From Streptomyces sp. NBC_00683 (lineage in GTDB: Bacteria > Actinomycetota > Actinomycetes > Streptomycetales > Streptomycetaceae), in NCBI RefSeq assembly GCF_036226745.1, contig NZ_CP109013.1:4650001-4714000 (forward strand): a DNA stretch of 64,000 nt, in the 5' to 3' direction. The position numbers and the translations under genes are program-made. The first letter of the stretch is position 1, and every line of letters begins with the position of its first letter. Below are positions 41,664 through 50,287 of this stretch, one piece after another. Below the pieces are notes generated by a model that saw nothing but the letters and a program-made list of their open reading frames with translations, was not told the DNA's origin and ran no database searches.

Positions 41664-42803
41664 GTGGCTGGATCCCTCGCACAAGAAGGTCTGCCGATCG
41701 ACGAAGAGCGGCGGGGCGGACCGTTGATCGTGACCGAGGACGTGGAGTTGCTGGACGATCTGCTGAGGCTGTGCGCGGCTGCCGGGGCGGTGCCGGAAGT
41801 TCATCAGGGCCCCCTCGGACGGAGGGGCGGCTGGGAACAGGCCCCGATGGTTCTGGTGGGTGATGACGCGGTCCTTCGGTGTCGCGGGGCCGCCCGCAGA
41901 CGAGGGGTGATGCTCGTCGGGCGCAACCAGGACGACCCGGGCGTGTGGCGCCGGGCGGTGGAGATCGGGGCCGAATATGTGCTGCGGCTTCCTGATTCCG
42001 AGGGCTGGCTCGTCGATCAGATCGCCAATGCGGCGGAAGGTGTGGGCCGTCCCGCGCTCACGGTCGGAGTGATGGGAGGACGGGGAGGCTCCGGCGCATC
42101 CACGCTCGCCTGTGCGCTCGCGGTGACCGCAGCCAGGTCGGGCAGGCGAACGATGCTGATCGACGGCGACCCCTTGGGCGGAGGCATCGACGTACTGCTC
42201 GGGGGCGAAGGGAACGACGGAATGCGGTGGCCGGATTTCGCCCGTTCCAAAGGCAGGGTCGGCAGTGGCGCACTTGAGGAGTCCCTGCCCGCGCTGCACG
42301 GCCTGCGCGTGCTCAGTTGGGGGCGGGACGACGAGGTGGTCATCCCGCCGCAGGCCATGCACGCGGTGCTCGCGGCCGCCCGTCGGCTCGGCGGGGTGGT
42401 CGTCGTGGACCTGCCGCGCAGAGTCGACGAAAGTGTCTCCGAGGCGCTTGCGCAGTTGGACCTCGGGCTTCTGGTGGTGCCTGGCGAGCTCAGGGCGGTT
42501 GCGGCAGCCAAACGCGTCGCGTCGGCGGCCGGCATGGTGCTTGAGGACCTGAGGGTCGTCGCGCGGGGCCCATATGCGGCGGGGCTCGACGAGCAGTGGG
42601 TGGCGCACGCGCTGGGCCTCCCCCTCGTCGGAGATCTGCCCCGGGAAGCCGGACTGCCGGCGTCCCAGGACGGTGGCAGGCCTCCGGGGTCCGATCCCCG
42701 CGGTCCGCTGGCCCGGTTCTGTACGGCGTTCTGGGATCTGGCGGACGCCCCGGGCAGCGGGGGCGGCCTTGTCGCAGGGCATTCCGGGGGAGGCGTGTCA
42801 TGA
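41664..42803 (+). CDS. ssd: Ssd / CpaE-TadZ-like septum-site and pilus-localisation ATPase
   Basis: A 379-residue protein from GTG 41664 (GGCGGAG upstream). The N-terminal receiver-like domain (LIVTEDVELLDDLLRLCAAA) lacks clear phospho-Asp chemistry. The C-terminal MinD-like ATPase has a deviant Walker A GGRGGSGAST (about 138-147) and DGDPLGGGIDVLLGGEG. This is the 'helicase/secretion neighbourhood CpaE-like' family; in mycobacteria Ssd affects septum placement, and TadZ positions the pilus machine. The stop overlaps the tadA start as ATGA, so it leads the Tad operon. Confidence 0.9.
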   Translation: MAGSLAQEGLPIDEERRGGPLIVTEDVELLDDLLRLCAAAGAVPEVHQGPLGRRGGWEQAPMVLVGDDAVLRCRGAARRRGVMLVGRNQDDPGVWRRAVEIGAEYVLRLPDSEGWLVDQIANAAEGVGRPALTVGVMGGRGGSGASTLACALAVTAARSGRRTMLIDGDPLGGGIDVLLGGEGNDGMRWPDFARSKGRVGSGALEESLPALHGLRVLSWGRDDEVVIPPQAMHAVLAAARRLGGVVVVDLPRRVDESVSEALAQLDLGLLVVPGELRAVAAAKRVASAAGMVLEDLRVVARGPYAAGLDEQWVAHALGLPLVGDLPREAGLPASQDGGRPPGSDPRGPLARFCTAFWDLADAPGSGGGLVAGHSGGGVS

Positions 42804-43948
42804 CCGAAGCCCTGCTCGACGCGGTTCGCCAACGTCTCGCCCGCAGTGGCGAGGCGCCGACCCCGGCAGGGGTGGCGGCCGCCCTCAGGGCGCAGGGCCG
42901 CCTGCTCGGCGATGCGGAAGTACTGGGTGCAGCAGAGGAGTTGCGTGGCGAGCTGGTCGGTACGGGCGTGCTGGAAAGGCTGCTCGCAGACCCGGCGGTG
43001 ACCGACGTACTGGTGTCCGCGCCGGACCGGGTGTGGGTGGACCGGGGAGGCGGACTCGAGCTGACCGGAGTCATGTTCCCGGATGCGGCAGCCGTCCGGA
43101 GACTGGCGCAGAGGCTCGCCGCAGTGGCGGGGCGCCGGCTGGATGACGCCCGGCCGTGGGTGGACGCGAGACTGCCCGACGGGACCCGGATGCATGCGGT
43201 GCTGCCGCCGGTGTCCGTCGGCTCGACGTGCCTGTCGCTGCGGGTGGTTCGGCCCCGGGCCTTCGCTCTGGCGGAACTTGTCGGGGCGGGCACGGTCCCG
43301 CCCGGCGGTGACCGGTTCCTGAGAGCGCTGGTCGAGGCGAGGGTCTCGTACCTGATCAGCGGAGGAACCGGCGCGGGCAAGACGACCTTGCTGTCGAGCC
43401 TGCTGGGCGCGGTCGGGGAGCGGGAGCGCATCGTGCTCGCCGAGGACTCGGCGGAACTGCGCCCGGATCACCCGCACGTGGTGCGCCTGGAGTCTCGCCC
43501 CGCCAATCAGGAAGGGGCGGGGCAGGTGACGCTCCGGGACCTGGTTCGCCAGGCATTGCGCATGCGCCCCGACCGGCTGGTGGTGGGAGAGGTGCGAGGT
43601 GCCGAGGTGACGGAGTTGCTGGCCGCGCTGAACACCGGACACGAAGGCGGATGCGGCACGGTGCACGCCAACGCTGCGGAGCACGTCCCGGCCCGCCTGG
43701 AGGCCCTGGGAACTGCCGCGGGGCTCGACCGGGCAGCGCTGCACAGCCAGTTGGCCGCCGCGCTGTCCGTGGTGCTCCATCTCGTACGGGACCGCTCGGG
43801 GCAACGGAAGCTCGCCGAGTTGCACGTGCTGGAGCGGGATCCGGCGGGGCTGGTGGTCACGGTGCCCGCGCTGCGCTGGGGCGCTGACGGATTCGTCCGG
43901 GACCGCGGCTGGGAGCAGTTGGGGGCGCTGGTCGGGGGTGCGCCGTGA
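42800..43948 (+). CDS. tadA: TadA-type secretion ATPase
   Basis: A 382-residue hexameric motor of the type II/IV secretion superfamily. The N-terminal part (DVLVSAPDRVWVDRGGGLEL) leads to Walker A GGTGAGKTT (about 188-196), Asp box EDSAELRPDHPHVVRLESR, Walker B RMRPDRLVVGEVRGAE and His box LLAALNTGHEGGCGTVHANA (about 274-293). It powers Flp/Tad pilus assembly from the cytoplasmic face. The ATG at 42800 overlaps the ssd stop, and the gene overlaps tadB by 4 bases, so the cluster is tightly coupled. Confidence 0.95.
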   Translation: MTEALLDAVRQRLARSGEAPTPAGVAAALRAQGRLLGDAEVLGAAEELRGELVGTGVLERLLADPAVTDVLVSAPDRVWVDRGGGLELTGVMFPDAAAVRRLAQRLAAVAGRRLDDARPWVDARLPDGTRMHAVLPPVSVGSTCLSLRVVRPRAFALAELVGAGTVPPGGDRFLRALVEARVSYLISGGTGAGKTTLLSSLLGAVGERERIVLAEDSAELRPDHPHVVRLESRPANQEGAGQVTLRDLVRQALRMRPDRLVVGEVRGAEVTELLAALNTGHEGGCGTVHANAAEHVPARLEALGTAAGLDRAALHSQLAAALSVVLHLVRDRSGQRKLAELHVLERDPAGLVVTVPALRWGADGFVRDRGWEQLGALVGGAP

Positions 43949-44817
43949 CGGCCGCCGGTCCGGGTTCCCTGATGCAGGTGCTGGCACTGGTGATGGCGGT
44001 CTGCGCCGGCCTGGCGGCCGGGTTGACGGTGTTGCGGGACCCGGGCGTGCGGCGGGCGCGGGCGTTGTTCGGGGCAGGAGGGGCGCAGCGGCGGGGGCTC
44101 GGGGCCGTGGGGGCCATGGTCCGTACGTACTTCGACACGCGGCGTGAATGGCTGTGTGCCCCTGTAGCGGTGTTTCTCGCGGTGCTTGGCGAGTCGGTGC
44201 TGCCCCTGCTCGCGGGGGTCGTGGCGGTGCCTCTGGTGCGGCGATGGCTGCGACGGCGGGCGTTGCGGGGCGAGCGGGAGCGGGCGGCCGAAGCGGTGGC
44301 GGCGCTCTGCGGGGCCGTGGTGGGTGAGCTGCGGGCAGGGCGAGAGCCGGGGCAGGCGTTACTCGCCGCCGGGCGGAACGCGGGAGCTCTGGGCACGGCC
44401 GAGGCCGCGGTGCTGGCGGCTGCGCGGTTCGGCGGCGATGTGCCTGGCGCATTGCGGCAGGCGTCGGCCGGACCGGGTCTGGACGGGCTCGCGGGGGTGG
44501 CGGCCTGCTGGCGGGTGGCGGTCGACGGCGGGGCGGGTCTCGCCGCCGGTCTGGACCGCTTGGAAGGGGCGTTGAGGGCCGAGCGGCGTCGACGGGAGGA
44601 GTTACGGGCGCAGTTGGCGGGCGCGTGGTCCACGGTCGTGGTGCTGGCCTTGCTGCCGGTGGTGGGTCTGGGGTTGGGGGCGGCGCTCGGTGCGGACCCG
44701 CTGAGGGTGCTGCTGCACAGCCCGGGAGGGCTGGTCTGTCTGGTGACGGGCGGTCTCCTGGAAACGGCGGGGCTGTTCTGGGCGGGGCGGATCGTCCGGG
44801 CCGGGGAGGCACCGTGA
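43945..44817 (+). CDS. tadB: TadB-type integral membrane platform protein
   Basis: A 290-residue protein with an N-terminal helix, a second hydrophobic pair at about 70-95, a T2SF domain (GAVVGELRAGREPGQALLAA ... ACWRVAVDGGAGLAAGLDRL) and two C-terminal helices. Together with TadC it forms the inner-membrane platform turned by TadA. The GTG at 43945 overlaps the tadA stop (GTGA). Confidence 0.9.
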   Translation: MTAAGPGSLMQVLALVMAVCAGLAAGLTVLRDPGVRRARALFGAGGAQRRGLGAVGAMVRTYFDTRREWLCAPVAVFLAVLGESVLPLLAGVVAVPLVRRWLRRRALRGERERAAEAVAALCGAVVGELRAGREPGQALLAAGRNAGALGTAEAAVLAAARFGGDVPGALRQASAGPGLDGLAGVAACWRVAVDGGAGLAAGLDRLEGALRAERRRREELRAQLAGAWSTVVVLALLPVVGLGLGAALGADPLRVLLHSPGGLVCLVTGGLLETAGLFWAGRIVRAGEAP

Positions 44818-45617
44818 GCGGACTGCCCGAAGAGGCGCACCGGCTCGGTGTGGCCGGAGCAGTTCTGGGCGCGGCTGTGTATGTGGCGCTGGCTCTTGCC
44901 GGACGGCGGCGGGAGCGGGCGATACGCGGAAGGGGCGCGCTGTTGCTGGCCGTCTGCTCCGGTCCGCGGCGGGTGTGGAAGTTCCGGGGAGCGAAGGGCA
45001 GGAGCCGTGCCCAGCGGTGGGCGGTGCTCCTGGGCGTCTGGGCGACCGGCTGGATCCTTGTGGGCGGGCCGGCCGGCTGGGGGACCGGTCTGGCTGTGGC
45101 GTACGGGATGTGGCGGTGGCAGCGATCCGGACAAAGCCGGGAGGCCGGTGCCCAGGAGGCGGCGGAGGCCACGTTGGTGACCCGGCAATTGCCCCTGGCC
45201 GCAGATTTGTTGGCGGCCTGCATCTCAGCGGGCGCCGGGCCCCGGGAGGCGGCGGAGGCCGTTGGGGAATCCCTGGGCGGTCCCGTCGGCGACCGGCTGT
45301 CCCGTGCGGCGGCTGAGATCCGGCTGGGGGGCGAACCAGGCGATGCGTGGGGGCGGTTCGGAGAGATACCGGGCGCCGGTCCACTGGCCCGCTGTCTGGA
45401 ACGGGCCGGGGCAACGGGGGCGCCGGCAGCGGAATCGGTCTCCCGGCTGGCGGACGAGATGCGCGCCGAGCGCGCGAGTGCCGCCGTGGCACGTGCCCAG
45501 CGTGCGGGCGTTCTGATCACCGCGCCCGTCGGGCTCTGCTTCCTGCCCGCCTTTCTGGCGGTGGGAGTGGCGCCGGTGGTGATCGGGCTGGCGACGGGCC
45601 TGTTGCACGGCAACTGA
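44814..45617 (+). CDS. tadC: TadC-type integral membrane platform protein
   Basis: A 267-residue T2SF protein from GTG 44814 (GTGA overlap with tadB). Helices at about 10-30 and 70-105 precede the T2SF domain (LPLAADLLAACISAGAGPRE; AGATGAPAAESVSRLADEMR), and a final double helix ends LATGLLHGN. It pairs with TadB as the pilus platform. Confidence 0.9.
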   Translation: MSGLPEEAHRLGVAGAVLGAAVYVALALAGRRRERAIRGRGALLLAVCSGPRRVWKFRGAKGRSRAQRWAVLLGVWATGWILVGGPAGWGTGLAVAYGMWRWQRSGQSREAGAQEAAEATLVTRQLPLAADLLAACISAGAGPREAAEAVGESLGGPVGDRLSRAAAEIRLGGEPGDAWGRFGEIPGAGPLARCLERAGATGAPAAESVSRLADEMRAERASAAVARAQRAGVLITAPVGLCFLPAFLAVGVAPVVIGLATGLLHGN

Positions 45618-45683
45618 CAGAAGTTGCAGGTGCCGCTTCGGGCACCTGCTCCGAACCAAATTCGAAGGTCAACGGGGGTTGAG

Positions 45684-45911
45684 ATGGGCAAGAACGTCAT
45701 GGGACGAGCACTGAGCGCGGTGCGCCGCGTGTGGGTCGACAGGTTCGTCCGGTCCGGCCGGCAGGACCGAGGGATGACGACATCCGAGTACGCGGTGGGA
45801 ACCATCGCTGCCTGTGCGTTCGCGGCGGTGCTCTACAAGGTGGTCACCAGTGGGCCTGTGCTCTCGGCGATGCAGTCGCTGATCAAGGACGCGCTCGATG
45901 CCAAGTTCTGA
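45684..45911 (+). CDS. Flp-like pilin (DUF4244)
   Basis: A 75-residue prepilin. The class-III signal reads RQDRG|MTTSEYAVGT with cleavage expected after Gly30 and the required Glu (+5) and Tyr (+6), followed by the hydrophobic helix IAACAFAAVLYKVVTSG. It would be the major Flp pilus subunit or a pseudopilin. The ATG at 45684 has GGGGGTTGAG in front. It lies 66 bp past tadC and overlaps the TadE gene by 14 bases. No prepilin peptidase gene is in the window. Confidence 0.88.
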   Translation: MGKNVMGRALSAVRRVWVDRFVRSGRQDRGMTTSEYAVGTIAACAFAAVLYKVVTSGPVLSAMQSLIKDALDAKF

Positions 45912-46356
45912 GACGGCTCGCAGGGAGGGCCGACCCAGGGGCCAGGACCGGGGCCCGGACCGGGACCGAGGCCGGCATCAAGACCGGGGCCGGGACTGGG
46001 ATCGGGGCGCGGTGACGGCGGAGGCAGCCATGGCCATCCCCGTGCTGGTGGCCTTCGCCCTTGCCCTGGTGTGGGCGCTGGTTGCGGCGGCGGACCAGAT
46101 CCGCTGTGTGGACGCCGCACGGGCCGGGGCGCGTGCGGCGGCACGTTCGGAGCCGGAGGCGGCGGTGCTCTCCGCGGCGCGGGAGGCGGCCCCGGGCAGG
46201 GCACGGGTCGATGTGCAGCGGACCGGGGAGCTGTGGCGGGTCCGGGTGGAGGCCCCGACCCCAGGACCGGGGCCACTTGCCCTGACGTTGAGTGCAGAGG
46301 CGGTTGCGTCGGCCGAGGACACGGTGGGAGCCGAGCCGGTGGGGGCCGAGTCATGA
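45898..46356 (+). CDS. tadE: TadE-family pilus-assembly protein
   Basis: A 152-residue protein. An Asp/Arg repeat leader (GQDRGPDRDRGRHQDRGRD) precedes the TadE signature GAVTAEAAMAIPVLVAFALA and a single membrane helix (about 38-66), then an extracytoplasmic domain. TadE-like minor pseudopilins help pilus assembly. The C-terminus repeats VGAEPVGAES. The stop is overlapped by ATG 46353, the first of a ladder of mini-ORFs. Confidence 0.88.
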   Translation: MPSSETARREGRPRGQDRGPDRDRGRHQDRGRDWDRGAVTAEAAMAIPVLVAFALALVWALVAAADQIRCVDAARAGARAAARSEPEAAVLSAAREAAPGRARVDVQRTGELWRVRVEAPTPGPGPLALTLSAEAVASAEDTVGAEPVGAES

Positions 46357-46407
46357 AAGGGGCCGAGTCGTGAAAGGGGCGGCCACGTGAAGGGGGCGGC
46401 GACGTGA
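46353..46407 (+). repeat. 17-bp unit x 4 forming three overlapping six-codon mini-ORFs
   Basis: Starts at 46353 (ATG), 46370, 46387 and 46404 (GTG) recur every 17 bp in units like GTGAAAGGGGCGGCCAC. Each of the first three encodes Met-Lys-Gly-Ala-(Glu/Ala)-(Ser/Thr)-stop, and each TGA overlaps the next start as GTGA. The fourth start opens the real gene. Each unit also carries AAGGGG, a usable ribosome-binding sequence. Confidence 0.9.
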
Positions 46408-46826
46408 AGGGAGCGGGGAAGTGGCTCAGGCCGGGGAAGAGGGCCGGAGCGGGGGACCAGGGGCTGGCGACGGTGTGGGTGGCCATGACGACGGCGACCC
46501 TGTGCGCGGTGTTCGCGGTGGTGCTTGCCCTGGGGCAGGCCGTGGGTGCCCGCCACAAGGCGGCCGGTGCGGCGGACCTGGCAGCCCTCGCTGCGGCGGA
46601 CAGGGCACTGAGGGGCTCATCTGAGGCGTGCGGGGCGGCGAGGCGTGTAGCGGGCGCACAGGGGGCAGAGGTGGTGCGGTGCGCGATCCAGGGCGAGATC
46701 GCCGATGTGACGGCCCGCGCGCGTTTTGGCCCCTATGCGCCGCAGGTCAGGTCCCGAGCCGGGCCACCGGCGACCGGACCGTCCAACCCGCCGCAGTCCG
46801 CCACGCCATCGCCGTCACCGCCGTAA
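46404..46826 (+). CDS. second TadE-like protein (helicase/secretion-neighbourhood TadE-like family)
   Basis: A 140-residue secreted or membrane-anchored protein starting MKGAGKWLRPGK. The TadE/TadG-like segment GDQGLATVWVAMTTATLCAV (18-37) and the helix to about 45 are followed by GARHKAAGAADLAALAAADRAL and four-residue-spaced Cys (EACGAA, VRCAI), and a Pro/Ser-rich tail. It matches the actinobacterial TadE-like family found beside the DECH helicase. It is the last gene of the Tad operon. The start used is the fourth of the repeated starts. Confidence 0.85.
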   Translation: MKGAGKWLRPGKRAGAGDQGLATVWVAMTTATLCAVFAVVLALGQAVGARHKAAGAADLAALAAADRALRGSSEACGAARRVAGAQGAEVVRCAIQGEIADVTARARFGPYAPQVRSRAGPPATGPSNPPQSATPSPSPP

Positions 46827-47155
46827 GCCGGCCAGGCCGGCGCTCGGCCCGGCCGCCCGCCACGCCGACGCGGCCGGGGCAGTGAAGCCGGCTGGGACTG
46901 CGACACCGGCCCAGTTCTGCGGCACCGTTCGGCCCTGCCGCACCGGTCGGGGACAGCCGCTCCGGCCAGGCTCCTGCCGCACAGGCCCGGGACACCGGCA
47001 CCGGCCCGGCCCGCGACCCCGGCCTGGCCCGCGACCCCGGCCCAGCCCTGCGGGCCTGCTCTGCACGGCGCCACCGGCTCAGCCCCTCGGCACAAGCTCG
47101 GACAGCCGTGCGGGTGTCTAGGCCTCGGCACCGGCCCGGACAGTCGCGCGGGTGT
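46827..47155. other. repeat-rich gap between Tad operon and helicase 3' ends
   Basis: This 329-bp convergent gap is extremely C/G-rich with many CCGGCC(C/A)GC units, including an 18-bp tandem (GGCCCGCGACCCCGGCCT twice at about 47008-47043). It also has a 38-bp imperfect duplication (47099-47128 and 47137-47166) that repeats the helicase stop region. No gene is seen. Confidence 0.6.
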
Positions 47156-47166
47156 CTAGCCTTCGG
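47099..47166 (-). repeat. 38-bp imperfect duplication of the helicase stop region
   Basis: CGGACAGCCGTGCGGGTGTC (from 47099) recurs from 47137 with small changes. Both copies contain GGGTGTCTAG followed by a CTTCGG/CCTCGG end. The right copy includes the helicase stop codon on the minus strand (TAG at 47158-47156). Confidence 0.75.
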
Positions 47167-49648
47167 CGGGTTTCGTCTCGGGGCGGTTCTCTCCGGGGTC
47201 CGGGGGCGCGGTTCTGAGGAGTTCGGTGAGCAGGCGAACGGCACCGCGTTTGTGCAGCGGTTCGTTGCCGTTGCCGCATTTGGGGGACTGGATGCAGGAG
47301 GGGCAGCCCGCCTCGCACTCGCAGGAAGCGATGGCCTGGCGGGTCGCCGTCAGCCATGTGCGGGCGGTGTGGAAGGCCCGTTCGGCGAATCCGGCGCCGC
47401 CCGGGTGTCCGTCGTACACGAAGACGGTCGGGAGGAGTGTGTCCGGGTGGAGCGGCACGGAGACACCGCCGATGTCCCAGCGGTCGCAGGTGGCGAAGAG
47501 CGGCAGCATCCCGATCGAAGCGTGTTCGGCGGCGTGCAGGGCGCCACCGAGGATCTCGGGATTGATCCGGGCCGCATCGAGCTGATCCTCGGTGACCGTC
47601 CACCACACGGCCCGGGTGCGCAGGGTGCGGGGAGGCAGGTCGAGCTTCGTCTCGCCGAGGACCTCCCCCGTGATCACCCGGCGACGCAGGAAGGAGACGA
47701 CCTGGTTGGTGACCTCCACCGAGCCGAAGCAGAGCCGCCCGTCGCCCCACGGGATCTCGGTGTCGGTCTCCAGGACGGCGATGGCGGTGGTGTCGCGGGC
47801 GGTGGTCGAGTACGGCGGGACGGCTTCCTCGACCAGGGCCACCGAGTCCTCCAGATCCAGTTTCCTGACCAGGTAGGTGCGGCCCTGGTGGAGGTGGACG
47901 GCGCCCTCGTGGACTGCGGTGTGCGCGGCCGATTCGTCGACGGTGCCCAGCAGCCGGCCGGTTCCTTCCTCGACGATCTGGACGGGGCGGCCGCCCCCGC
48001 CGCGGATGTCGGTGAGGTCGGCGGCCCGTTCGCGGCGGGTCCAGTGCCAGCCCGCCGCCCGTCTGCGCAGCAGCTTCGCCGCCTCCAGCTGCGGTAGCAG
48101 CTCGGGCACCGCGGGACCGAAGAGGGCGATGTCGGCTTCGGTGAGCGGGAGCTCCGAGGCCGCGGCACACAGGTGCGGGGCGAGGACGTACGGGTTGTCC
48201 GGGTCGAGGACCGTCGACTCCACGGGCTGCTGGAACAGGGCCTCGGGGTGATGGACGAGGAATGTGTCCAGCGGGTCGTCCCTGGCGACGAGGATGGCCA
48301 GAGCGCCCTGGCCGGAGCGTCCGGCGCGGCCGGCCTGTTGCCACAGGGACGCCCTGGTACCCGGATATCCGGCGATGACGACGGCATCCAGGCCCGACAC
48401 GTCGATGCCGAGCTCCAGGGCCGTGGTGGCGGCCAGTCCGAGCAGCTCCCCGGAGTGCAGGGCGCGCTCCAGGGCGCGGCGCTCCTCGGGCAGGTAGCCG
48501 CCGCGGTAGGCGGCGATCCGCTTCGGCAGGGAGCGGTCCACCTCGCCCAGGCGTTCCTTGGCGATGACGGAGATGAGCTCGGCGCCGCGCCGGGAGCGTA
48601 CGAAGGCAACCGAGCGGACTCCCTGGAGGGTCAGATCGGTCAGGATCTCGGCGGTCTCGGCCGTGGCGGTACGGCGCACCGGGGCCCCCTTCTCGCCGTG
48701 CAGCTCCGTCAGCGGCGGCTCCCAGAGGGCGAAGACGGTCTCGCCACGGGGCGAGGCGTCGTCGGCGACCTCCTTGACGGGCAGGCCTGTGAGGCGGCCC
48801 GCCGCGACCGAGGGCTGGGCCGCGGTGGCCGAGGCGAGGAGGAAGACCGGATCGGAGCCGTAGCGGGCGCACAGGCGGCGCAGACGGCGTAGTACCTGGG
48901 CGACGTGGGACCCGAACACGCCCCGGTAGGTATGGCATTCGTCGATGACGACGAAGCGCAGGGCGCGCAGGAAGGAGGCCCAGCGGGGGTGGGAGGGCAG
49001 GATTCCCCGGTGCAGCATGTCGGGGTTCGTCAGGACGTAGTTGGCGTACTGGCGCACCCATTCGCGTTCTTCGACCGGCGTGTCTCCGTCGTAGACGGCG
49101 GGGCGGACCGCGGTGCCGAGCGGTGCTGCCAGCGCCTTCACCGAGCGCCGCTGGTCGGCGGCGAGGGCCTTGGTGGGCGCGAGGTACAGGGCGGTGGTGC
49201 CTCGGCCGTTCGGGGCCTGTGAGCCGTCGAGGAGGGTGCTCAGGACCGGGGCGAGGTAGGCGAGGGACTTGCCGGACGCGGTTCCGGTGGCGATCACGAC
49301 GGATTCGCCGTCGAGGGCGTACTCGGCGGCGGCGGCCTGGTGCGCCCACGGATGGTCGATTCCTGCCTGGGCAATTGCCGCGATCACTTCTGGCCGGATG
49401 CGATCCGGCCAGATGGCATGGGTTCCCGTGCGCGGGGGCAAGTGCTCCGTATGAGTGATGCGCGCAGCCCGGCCCGCCCCTGCGGCGAGCCGGTCGAGGA
49501 CCATGTCCGGAGAGGGGCGGGAACCCTCGCTCTCGGGCGGTCGACTGGGGCGGTGATTCTTGGCCATCGGCATCGAGTGTGTCACTGGCGTGACGGACAA
49601 TGGTCCCAAGGCGTCGTGCATGGCTGCTGGTAAGTGATTGAATGCCAT
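47156..49648 (-). CDS. MrfA-type DEAD/DEAH-box helicase (helicase/secretion neighbourhood)
   Basis: An 830-residue superfamily 2 helicase: HPWAHQAAAAEYALDG (Q-like), ATGTASGKSLAYL (Walker A), FVVIDECHTYRG (DECH), SATAAQP, and GRAGRSGQGALAIL (motif VI). The C-terminal MrfA-Zn/DUF1998 segment has four Cys in CECEAGCPSCIQSPKC. MrfA of B. subtilis repairs mitomycin C lesions; Hrq1 is the yeast relative. The ATG at 49648 (MAFNHLPAAMHDALGPLSV) was chosen; the upstream open frame is not protein-like. It is convergent with the Tad operon and divergent from bldG. Confidence 0.93.
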   Translation of the reverse strand: MAFNHLPAAMHDALGPLSVTPVTHSMPMAKNHRPSRPPESEGSRPSPDMVLDRLAAGAGRAARITHTEHLPPRTGTHAIWPDRIRPEVIAAIAQAGIDHPWAHQAAAAEYALDGESVVIATGTASGKSLAYLAPVLSTLLDGSQAPNGRGTTALYLAPTKALAADQRRSVKALAAPLGTAVRPAVYDGDTPVEEREWVRQYANYVLTNPDMLHRGILPSHPRWASFLRALRFVVIDECHTYRGVFGSHVAQVLRRLRRLCARYGSDPVFLLASATAAQPSVAAGRLTGLPVKEVADDASPRGETVFALWEPPLTELHGEKGAPVRRTATAETAEILTDLTLQGVRSVAFVRSRRGAELISVIAKERLGEVDRSLPKRIAAYRGGYLPEERRALERALHSGELLGLAATTALELGIDVSGLDAVVIAGYPGTRASLWQQAGRAGRSGQGALAILVARDDPLDTFLVHHPEALFQQPVESTVLDPDNPYVLAPHLCAAASELPLTEADIALFGPAVPELLPQLEAAKLLRRRAAGWHWTRRERAADLTDIRGGGGRPVQIVEEGTGRLLGTVDESAAHTAVHEGAVHLHQGRTYLVRKLDLEDSVALVEEAVPPYSTTARDTTAIAVLETDTEIPWGDGRLCFGSVEVTNQVVSFLRRRVITGEVLGETKLDLPPRTLRTRAVWWTVTEDQLDAARINPEILGGALHAAEHASIGMLPLFATCDRWDIGGVSVPLHPDTLLPTVFVYDGHPGGAGFAERAFHTARTWLTATRQAIASCECEAGCPSCIQSPKCGNGNEPLHKRGAVRLLTELLRTAPPDPGENRPETKPAEG

Positions 49649-49727
49649 CGCGGCTGGCGATCCGTCCCCTGGCCTCCGTCGGGGAGACTGAGGGGCGACC
49701 GCTCGATAGCAAGGTGCTGGAGGATCC

Positions 49728-50081
49728 GTGGACCTGTCCCTGTCGACTCGCAATGTGTCCGGCCCTGGTGGCGACCGTACGGTCGTCGAGGTCGGTGGCG
49801 AGATTGATGTGTATACCGCGCCCAAGCTGCGCGAGCAGTTGGTCGAGTTGGTGAATGACGGCAGCTACCACCTGGTTGTCGACATGGAAGGTGTCGATTT
49901 CCTCGACTCCACCGGTCTCGGCGTGCTCGTGGGCGGCTTGAAGCGTGTGCGGGCCCATGAGGGCTCGCTGCGACTGGTGTGCAACCAGGAGCGCATTCTC
50001 AAGATCTTCCGGATCACGGGCCTGACCAAGGTGTTTCCCATTCACACCACGGTCGACGAGGCTGTAGCGGCCACCGACTGA
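49728..50081 (+). CDS. bldG: anti-anti-sigma factor BldG
   Basis: A 117-residue STAS-domain protein from GTG 49728 (GGAGGATCC upstream). The phosphorylatable Ser61 lies in [15 protein letters not shown], and the ligand surface has [16 protein letters not shown] and [16 protein letters not shown]. BldG captures anti-sigma factors when unphosphorylated and is needed for aerial hyphae and antibiotic production. A short insertion near residues 10-16 (SGPGG) makes it slightly longer than the S. coelicolor protein as I recall it. The anti-sigma gene follows 206 bp downstream. Confidence 0.96.
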   Translation: MDLSLSTRNVSGPGGDRTVVEVGGEIDVYTAPKLREQLVELVNDGSYHLVVDMEGVDFLDSTGLGVLVGGLKRVRAHEGSLRLVCNQERILKIFRITGLTKVFPIHTTVDEAVAATD

Positions 50082-50287
50082 CGTCGGCGCAGGCCGGCCG
50101 TTCTTCGGCCGGCCGGCAGGTTGTGACAGGCCGACAGGCGGCAGCAGACGGGCCGCCAGGAGCAGGCGGTCGACCCATTTGGTCGACTGCCGGCTTCGTC
50201 GGTTTCCGGTGGAGAATTGAGAGCAGGGGTACCGGGCGCCACGCCCGGGCCCCTGAGAAGCACGCCCGTACGTTTGAGGGGGATGGC

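Noticed and set aside
42017..45805. 1262-codon open frame on the minus strand
   Set aside because: It lies antisense to ssd-tadC, which have clear motifs; the translation is low-complexity Pro/Ala/Arg.
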